A DNA stretch of 64,000 bases from Muscardinus avellanarius (Eukaryota > Chordata > Mammalia > Rodentia > Gliridae), in the NCBI GenBank assembly GCA_963383645.1, contig OY726560.1, forward strand, positions 155,472,488 through 155,536,487, written 5' to 3'. The notes beneath the pieces are model-generated. The model made no database searches, had not been told where the DNA came from, and worked only from the letters and a program-made list of their open reading frames with translations. Of this stretch, positions 57,072 to 64,000 are shown piece by piece (position 1 is the stretch's first letter; every line of letters starts with the position of its first letter). The translations under genes and the position numbers were made by a program.

Positions 57072-57705
57072 CAAATAAGTTTTTATCAAAGTGTAACATA
57101 TATACAGAAAAAAAGACAGTAGTCATAAACACATGGTTTGTTAGGTTTTTCACAAGATAAACCTACTTCTGCGCTTGGCACAAAGATCAAGAAATAGAAC
57201 AGACCTGTGCCTCAGAATGATCCTCTCTGTCCCTTCTAGGTCATTACCCCCTCTCCGGGCTTCTCCTGACACAAATTAATTGTGTCTGTTTATAAACCAC
57301 ACCCCCCACCGTGTTGGCACGATCCTCCCGGAGTCACAGAGCCCAGCAGTCGCTTGACTGTTGAAGGACAGTTGAGACTTTTGGGGTGGAGATGCGGACC
57401 ACGCAGGGCCCGGACGTCTTCGCCGTGTGCTTGGCTGATAAGCCCGCGTCTCTTTGGGGTGTGTGGCTGAGAGCGCATTGCTGGCCGCCGAGGATGTGGG
57501 CACTCAGCGTTAGCAGGTGCAGCCAACAGTTCTGATGCCGCCATCAGAACCCACCCACACCTGCTAGGCTCAGTTGGCAACAAGCTAGCCAGTCTGCTTG
57601 GTGAGTGGCCCCGCTAAGATTTACAGGGGGCATTCCTTGAAAACGGATGCCGCTGATAGTATTCCAGGTGTTTAGTGGCCATTTTCAGAACTTCTTTTGT
57701 GAGAT
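57072..57705. other. Unique stretch with a two-step hairpin
   Basis: About 630 bases without SINE. See the inverted repeat at 57511-57566. Confidence 0.4.
57511..57566. repeat. Two-step inverted repeat (hairpin)
   Basis: TAGCAGGTG (57511-57519) pairs with CACCTGCTA (57558-57566) and, inside, GTTCTGATG (57529-57537) with CATCAGAAC (57542-57550), loop CCGC. Eighteen perfect pairs in 56 bases. Confidence 0.85.
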
Positions 57706-57812
57706 TCCTCCTCCTCCTCCTCCTCCTCCTCCTCCTCCTCCTCCTCCTCCTCCTCCTCCTCCCCCTCCCCTCCCCTCCCCCCTCCTCCTCCCCCTCCCCC
57801 CCTCCTCCTCCT
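57706..57812. repeat. (TCC)n pyrimidine tract
   Basis: TCC repeats, then CCCCT variants; about 107 bases of pure pyrimidine on the + strand. Confidence 0.95.
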
Positions 57813-57950
57813 GTACTGGGGCATTCTACCTTTAAGCTACACCCCAGCCCTATTTTATGAAACAGGGTATCTTTAGGTCGATGAGAGTCTCACTACTTGC
57901 TGAGGCCGTCCTTAAATCTGGAATCTCCTAGTACACCACCACACCTGCCT
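57813..57950 (-). mobile_element. B1-dID SINE, deleted
   Basis: Both halves shortened; ends CACCACACCTGCCT. Confidence 0.7.
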
Positions 57951-57984
57951 TACCATTCTATTTCTTTAAAAATAAATCATTAGA

Positions 57985-58708
57985 GGCAACTGTGGTGGCA
58001 CATGTTTGTAATCCTAAAACTTGGGAGGCTAGGACAGAAGGATCACAGGTGCAAAGCCAGCCTTGGTGACTTAATGAGCCCCTGTTTCCAAATAAGAAAT
58101 AAAATTGGATTGGGGATATAACTTGGAGGTAGACTGCCCCTAGGTTCCATCTGCAGTACCCAAATTAAATAAATAAATAAATTAAATTAAAAAATAAATA
58201 GTCTGGGCGTAGTAGTGCACACTTGTAATCCCCGTGCTTGGGAGGCTGAGATAAGAGGATCGCAAGTTCACAGACAGCCTCAGAAACTCAGTGAGGTCCT
58301 CTGCAACTTAGTGAGAACTTGTTTCAAAATAAAATAGGAGCCGGGCATGGTGGCACACGCTCGTAATCCCCATGCTTGGGAGGCTGAGACAGGAGGATCA
58401 CACAGGTTCAAAGCCAGCCTCAGCTGCTTAGTGAGACCCTGTTTCCAAATAAAATATAAAACTCCGTGCTTGGGAGGCTGACACAGGAGGATCGCGCAGG
58501 TTCGAAGCCAGCTTCAGCTAGCTTAAGAGACCCTGTCTCCAAATAAAATATAAAAATAGGTCTGGGAGTGTAGCCCAGAGGTAGAGGGCCCCTGGGTTCC
58601 ATCCCCAATACCACCCCCCCAAAAAAACCCAAATAAAATATAAAACAGGTCTGGAAGTATAGCCCGTAGGTAGAAAAGCCCCTGGGTTCCACCCTCAGTA
58701 CCACAAAA

Positions 58709-58739
<31 letters not shown>

Positions 58740-58795
58740 AATAGGGCGAGAGTATAGCTCAGAGTCGGTGTGATCCCCAGTACCACAAAAATAAA
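57985..58795 (+). mobile_element. Train of four B1 heads and four dID tails
   Basis: B1 heads near 57985, 58201, 58341, 58463; dIDs at about 58105-58150, 58558-58610, 58648-58705 and 58741-58790 with (AATA)n in between. Ordered like Russian dolls. Confidence 0.85.
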
Positions 58796-58867
58796 GTTTT
58801 TTTTTCAAACGAAATATCTTAATTATAATCTAACCCAGTTTGCCAATTCTTTTCCTTTATCGTTAAG

Positions 58868-59079
58868 TGGTTTTTTTTGTTTTTTTGTTTTTGTTTTTTG
58901 GTGGTACCTGGAAGCCCTTCTACCTCCGGGCTACATTCCCGCTCCCAGACCTATTTTATATTTTTATATTTGGAAACAGGGTCTCTTAAGCCAACGAGGC
59001 TGGCTCCGAACCTGTGCGATCCTCCTGTCTCCGCCTCCCAAGCGCGGGGATTACAAGCGTGCGCCACCACGCCCGGTTA
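58868..59079 (-). mobile_element. B1-dID SINE, recent
   Basis: TSD GTTAAGTGGTTTTT / GTTAAGTGTTTTTG; CTTCTACC subfamily. Confidence 0.9.
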
Positions 59080-59179
59080 TGGTTAAGTGTTTTTGCAGCT
59101 TCTTTAAGAAACGTTGTGAAATTTTTTTCTGTTGAGTTTTTTTCCCCCCTAGGAATTCTATGGCTTTAGTCACACTTTG

Positions 59180-59570
59180 GTTTTTTGACATACTTTTATT
59201 GGCGCATTGTAATCTCACATCAAAATGAAGATTCTTGCCGGGCGTGGTGGGCACGCTTGTCATCCCAGCACTCGGGAGGCTGAGACCAGAGGATCGCGGT
59301 TCGCGGACAGCCTCAGCTACTTAGTGAGGCCCTCCGCAACTCAGTGAGACCCGGTTTCAAAATAAAGAATAAAAAATAGGGCTGGGGGCGTCGCTCGGAG
59401 GTCGAATGCCCCTGGGTTCCATCCCCAGTACTGCAGCAAAAAAAAAAAAAAAAAAAAAAAAAGAAAGAAAGAAAGAAAGAAAGAAAGAAATGAAGTCGAG
59501 AGTGAGCAGGAGACCCCTGCACACAGCCCTTGGTGAGCCCCCCCTTCCCCACACCTGGTGCAGAGATCGT
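59180..59570 (-). mobile_element. L1 3' end fragment, split by a SINE
   Basis: Minus-strand L1 end at 59180-59232 resumes at about 59491 (GCACACAGCCCTTGGTGAGC); compare 10109-10232. Confidence 0.6.
59233..59490 (+). mobile_element. B1-dID SINE, complete, long tail
   Basis: Short TSD AAATGAAG; A25 and GAAA repeats in the tail. Close to a consensus copy. Confidence 0.9.
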
Positions 59571-59711
59571 CCTCCGTGACTTCATGGGGGTGCCCAGCTT
59601 CAATGGGCGGGTTCCTTCAGGTCTCCCCCGCACACTTTGATTTTGACATCTGGTATGAAGTAAGCATCATCAAGCTGTTTGGGGTACCAAGAGGTCTAAA
59701 AGTAAAGGTTA

Positions 59712-59788
59712 AGCCGGGCGTAGTGGCGCAGGCTTGTAACCCCCCACCCCACTTGGGAGGCTGAGGCAGGAGAATATATATATATATA
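59712..59788 (+). mobile_element. B1 head fragment with (AT)n
   Basis: Only the first ~60 bases of B1, then ATATATATAT. Confidence 0.75.
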
Positions 59789-59925
59789 GCAGATGTCTGT
59801 AAAGCAGGTAGTACCAGGAGACATTGAGTCAGACCTGAAGAAATGGGTGGCAGTAATGTTGTTACTGTTGTTAAAGTGCTCGGGCCTCCATCCTTAGCAT
59901 TTTGCCGATAGCAAAACGTGGAAGT

Positions 59926-60320
59926 GGCCAGGAGTGTCGTCTTAAACCTCTAGTCCCAATACTTGGGAGGCTGAGAAAAGAGGATCATAGGTACGAGGCC
60001 AGCACACCATAACTTACTGAGACTGTTTAAAAAAAAAAAAAGTAGCGGGCGTGGTGGCGCACGCCTGTAATCCCCGCTCTTGGGAGGCTGAGACAGGAGG
60101 ATCGCGCAGGTTCGAAGCCAGCCTCAGCTACTTAGTGAGACCCTGTTTCCAAATAAAATATAAAATAGGTCTGGGAGTGTAGTGTGGAGATAGAAAGCCT
60201 CTGGGTTCCACCCCTAGTACCACCAAAAAAAAAAAAAATAGGGCTGGAGGTGCAGCTCAGAGGTAAAATGCCCCTGGGTTTCATCCCCAGTATTGAAGGA
60301 AAAAAAAAAAAACAAGAAAA
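59926..60320 (+). mobile_element. Nested pair of SINEs
   Basis: Outer B1 59926-60041, inner 60043-60238, outer dID 60239-60320. Confidence 0.85.
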
Positions 60321-60483
60321 AGAAGTCCTTCAGCCCAGGTGCATACAACTCACTTACTCCCTCAGTTTCCTGCCCCGTAAATGAGAACTGAGGAGCATCG
60401 TGCCTCCTGAGCCAGGCTGAAGGTCAAAGAAGGTCAGACTGGATCCTCGAGTGGGGAAGCACAGGCCTGATCCTTCATAAGGG

Positions 60484-60792
60484 CTCCGCCCCCAGCCCTG
60501 TTTTTTATCTTTATTTTGAAACGGGGTCTCACTGAGTTGCAGAGGGCCTCACTAAGTAGCTGAGGCTGTCTGTCCATAACTGCGATCCTCCCGTCTCCGC
60601 CTCCCGAATGCTGGGATGACAAGCGTGTGCCACCAAGCCTGGCTCACCCTATTTATTTTTTATTTAGAAACAGAGTCTCATGAAGTTGCTGAGGGGCTTG
60701 CTAAATTGCTGTGGCTGGCCTCGAACCTGTGATCCTCCTATCTCAGCCTCCCAAGTCCTGGGATTGTAGGAGTGTGCCACCACGCCTGGCTC
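60484..60792 (-). mobile_element. Two B1 halves, one partial dID
   Basis: First 60484-60645 with a few dID bases; second B1 to 60792. Confidence 0.8.
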
Positions 60793-61344
60793 TGACGAGG
60801 GCACTTAGCTGCCTTTCTAAGTGCGGTGCAGGGACCTGGTTCAGTCTCTCACATCATGGGTAACAATTATAATTGCCGGGGCCACCCTGTTCCATCTGAA
60901 TGGGGTCAGTCACCTGTGTGCGCTCCTTCTCCCTGTGACTCTGGAAGAGCCGGTCCTGAGACGCGCCCGCTGTGTGGATGGGGCAGGAGAGACAGAGCTC
61001 GGGTGCACTCTGTGTCACAGGGACACGGGGCTGCCGGGACTCCTTGCTTCTGAGTTCCTGACCTCAGTCCTCCATGGGCTGGCAGGGCTCCTCTCCCAAA
61101 GTCAGACACACAGGAGACCTTGTCTGGTGGCCACGCCCCTTCTGCTCTTCAATTGGCTTCTGAAAGTTCAAGGAATCTTTGGTGTGCCTATTGTTATTTT
61201 TTTTCTTATTTGATCTTTCCAAGCTGCAATCAATCCAGTATAGGAGTTGCCCCGAAATGCAAATGTGGGTGGATACATGCAGCCCAGGAAGAAATTCTGA
61301 GCTAAGGAGATGGACCTCAGATTGTTGCTTCCAGGGAGAAAGAA
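60793..61344. other. Unique stretch
   Basis: About 550 bases, GC-rich at 60900-61130; no recognised gene or repeat. Confidence 0.4.
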
Positions 61345-61795
61345 GCCAGGCGTGATGGTGCACACTTGTAATCCCAGTACTTGGGAGGCTGAGACAGGAG
61401 GATCCCAGGTTTGAGTCCAACCTAAGCTACTTAGTGAGGCCCTCTGCGATTTAGTGAGATCCTGTTTCAAAATAAAGAATAATAATAATTTTTAAAAAAA
61501 GGCTGGGGATGTAGCTCAGAGGTAGAATGCCTCTGGATTCCATCCCCAGTACTGAAAAGAAAAGAAAAGGAAAGAAAAAGAAAAAGAAAAGAAAAAGCCA
61601 TGCATGGTGGCACACACCTCTAATCCTAGTGCTTGGGAGGCTGAGACCGGAAGGACGGCCTGAGCAACTTCTCTAGGCTCTCAGCAATTAGCAAGACCCT
61701 GTTTCCAAATTGAGAAAGTAAAAATAGGGTTAGTGGTATAGGTCAGAGGTAGAAAGCCTCTGAATTCAATCTCTAGTACCACGGGGGGGGGGGGT
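61345..61795 (+). mobile_element. Two B1-dID SINEs in tandem
   Basis: 61345-61592 ends in AAAGAAAAGG repeats; 61596-61795 ends in G12. Confidence 0.85.
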
Positions 61796-62097
61796 ATTGA
61801 GAAAGCAAAAATTATTTTACGTGTAATGAACTTTTTATTTCCCAAATGTGGTGTGTTGAATTGAAAAGCAGTTCTCACAGCTCCTCCGAGAGATGTGGGG
61901 TGGGGGTTTCAAAGACAGGGCCGGGCTCATGGAGCAGGAAGTGGAAGAGCTTCTCATTTGGGTCAGATAACAGCACAGGCTCGGTGCACTCTGCTGAGAG
62001 GTGACCCCTTTGCAGGCGACGGTGCTCCCCCCACATAGGAGCACCTCCGGCTGAGCGCAGCGTCCTCAGGCAGAACGCATTCCATGAAGTCCAAAAC
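61796..62097. other. Unique stretch
   Basis: Nothing recognised. Confidence 0.4.
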
Positions 62098-62351
62098 CGG
62101 TGGCGATGCGTGCCTGTGATCCCGCACTGGGGAGGCTGAGACAGGAGGATCGCCGTTTGTGGCCAGCCTCAGCTACTTAGGGAGGCCCTTTGCAACTCAG
62201 TGAGACCCTGTTTCAAAATACAGATAAAAAGTAGGGCTGGAGGTGTAGCTTAGAGGTAGAGTGCCCCTGGGTTCCAGCCCCAGTACCTCAAAAATAAAAT
62301 AGGGGGGAAGGTATGGCTCAGAGGTAGAATGCCCCTGGGTTCAATCCCCAG

Positions 62352-62391
<40 letters not shown>

Positions 62392-62455
62392 GGGGGGGGG
62401 CGGCTCAGAGGTAGAAAGCCCTTGGGTTGAATCTCCAGTACCAAAAATAAATAAA
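62098..62455 (+). mobile_element. B1-dID SINE with two extra dIDs around (CA)nG10
   Basis: dIDs end at about 62290, 62353 and 62440; (CA)18 then a G10 tract at 62390-62400. Confidence 0.8.
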
Positions 62456-63122
62456 TAAATAAATGTGGTCCCACCATTCCATGGAATATGGTCCTGCCTC
62501 TCTAAAGAACCAAGTATATCTAATATTTAAATTTTTACTGATTTGTGACAAGATAGATAGATAGATATAGATATATAGATATAGTGGGGGGAGCATGGTG
62601 CATAAAAGTGTATTAGGTACGCTTTCATTTATGTAGAAGAAAAACAGAACCTGCCTGGACATCCCTACACACGCGCGAGGGACGGCTGGTGGGACTCCTC
62701 CACCCCGGCTCCGGCGGCCTCGGCCCTCGCTCCTGCCTCCAGCACCTGGCCCAGGTGAGAAGCAGAGCGAAGGCCAGGTAGGAACCAGAAGCCAGCCGAG
62801 GGCTGCGTTTCTTCTTAACCTTTCCCAGGCCAGCAGGGGGCGGACACGGCCCTGGCCTCAGGCCAGCGGGGCTCTGGTGCGAGCGGCCATGCTGGTGGGG
62901 CGGGGCAGCTTTCAGCTCCCTTCCGCCAGCTGGGAGATGTGGCACCTTCCCGCACCCCACTCTTTTTTATTCTCCGTCTCTTTTTTTCCCCAAGAAATGG
63001 CTCCTCTTCTCTCAGGGACAATGGCAGGCAGAAGTTTTCCATCTTTGCTGGGGCAGTAGAAGTGTGGGTCCCCCAGTCGTCCCCACTTGTCACTCATTGG
63101 CTCAGTGTCTGTTGAGTGACCT
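62456..63122. other. Unique stretch with (GATA)n
   Basis: Short GATA/TAGATA run at 62551-62583, then GC-rich unique sequence 62650-62900. No gene recognised. Confidence 0.4.
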
Positions 63123-63137
63123 GTGAGTGTCCTACTA

Positions 63138-63347
63138 TTTTTTTTTTCAGTACTGGGGATGGAACTCGGGCGCATTCTACCTCCGAGCTACACCTCCAAC
63201 CCCCTTTTTAAAATTATTTCTTTTGAAACAGAGTCTCACTAAGTTGTGAAGGGCCTCCCTAAGTAGCTGAGGCTGTCTGAGAACCACGATCCTTCTGTCT
63301 CAGCCTCCCAAATGCTGGGATTACAAGCGTGCCCACCACGCCAGGCT
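63138..63347 (-). mobile_element. B1-dID SINE, complete
   Basis: TSD GTGAGTGTCCTACTA (63123) / GTGAGTGTCCTATTG (63348). Confidence 0.92.
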
Positions 63348-63362
63348 GGTGAGTGTCCTATT

Positions 63363-63770
63363 GCCCGTGCAACAAACAACTAACGCAGCAGCTTTCAACA
63401 ACATAAGTCTCACGCTGCCGAAGGATGGCATCGGAAACCAGGCTCGCTGGCCGGCATGGAGGCCAGCTGGTTCTCAGTTCTTTGGAGGTTGCAGGGGAGA
63501 GTCAGGCAGGGTGATGTCATCTCAGGTTGCAGCAAGGCTGTCAAGAGGAGCCAGGCGGGGAGGGAGATGGGGCAGGTGGGCGGCCCTGGGGGTCTCTGGC
63601 TAGTGAGGCCTGAGCAGGATGGAGGCAGCGGCGTGGGTGAGCTTGCAGGGCTCAAAAGCTCCTTCTGCAGTGGAACAGGCAGGGAGGCTTCCTTCCCAGC
63701 TCTGCCAGACCCCTGAGCCTCTGGGCTCTTTGTGGGCATCTGCTCCATCAGAGATCCTAGGGATGGCTGT
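63363..63770. other. Unique GC-rich stretch
   Basis: No gene recognised; 63370-63520 is vaguely like an old interspersed repeat but not assignable. Confidence 0.35.
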
Positions 63771-63771
63771 G

Positions 63772-63772
<1 letters not shown>

Positions 63773-63813
<41 letters not shown>

Positions 63814-63885
63814 GGTACTGGGGATTGAAAAGTACTGCTGTATTTTTCGTTCTACCTCCAATCTAAGAATTTTAAAATTCTGATT

Positions 63886-63924
<39 letters not shown>

Positions 63925-64000
63925 TTTTGCGGGTCTGGGAATGGAACCCAGAGGCATTTGACCTCTGAGCTATACCCCCTGTCCTAGTTTTTATTCTTTA
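63773..64000 (-). mobile_element. (GT)n, dID piece, (TTTA)n and SINE running off the window
   Basis: (GT)18 at 63773-63808, broken dID to 63870, (TTTA)11 to 63927, then a GCGGGTCTGGGA-type dID cut by the window end. Confidence 0.82.

Noticed and set aside
57647..57860. Poly-proline/poly-leucine proteins
   Set aside because: Translation of the (TCC)n microsatellite.

Overview
The window is vertebrate nuclear DNA from a rodent, most probably a squirrel-family (sciurid) species. It is crowded with dimeric SINEs: a B1-like (7SL-derived) left half, an A-rich linker and an internally deleted ID (tRNA-like) right half. That B1-dID architecture is known from sciurids and the related glirid and aplodontid rodents. 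I count well over 100 complete, truncated or nested SINE pieces, many with readable target-site duplications (TSDs).

One protein-coding gene is present, complete, on the + strand: ABRAXAS2 (FAM175B/ABRO1/KIAA0157), the scaffold of the BRISC deubiquitinase complex. A CpG-island promoter lies at about 4545-5200. Nine coding exons run from the ATG at 4784 to the stop at 39887 and splice to an uninterrupted 414-residue protein; all eight introns have GT-AG ends. The 3'UTR probably runs to about 41.54 kb and is free of SINEs. Flanks: 1-4.5 kb (SINEs and an LTR-like piece), promoter and exon 1, a 9-kb intron 1 packed with SINEs, exons 2-4 (13.9-18.4 kb), an 8.7-kb intron 4 holding two related L1-derived elements, exons 5-7 (27.1-31.8 kb), intron 7 with two minisatellites, exon 8, intron 8, then terminal exon 9. 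From 41.6 to 64 kb I see no gene, only SINE clusters, LTR fossils, microsatellites and a few unique islands.

Two non-autonomous retroelement types look new enough to follow up. (1) Two copies (19050-21809 and 23577-26496, both minus) of an L1-derived chimera: L1 5'UTR, complete ORF1, an inverted 3' piece of ORF2, and an L1 3' end. They share the same internal junctions but have different flanking TSDs, so an ORF1-only, RT-less element seems to have moved as a unit, like a HAL1. (2) Two copies (15214-15675 and 50474-51323) of a composite with about nine GC-rich ~50-bp VNTR units, a middle segment and an L1-like 3' end. Each has its own TSD, so the layout resembles the primate SVA/LAVA elements.

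All family names come from recognition by eye, without database searches. SINE borders are accurate to roughly 5-15 bases; exon borders are exact as far as splice consensus and reading frame can fix them.
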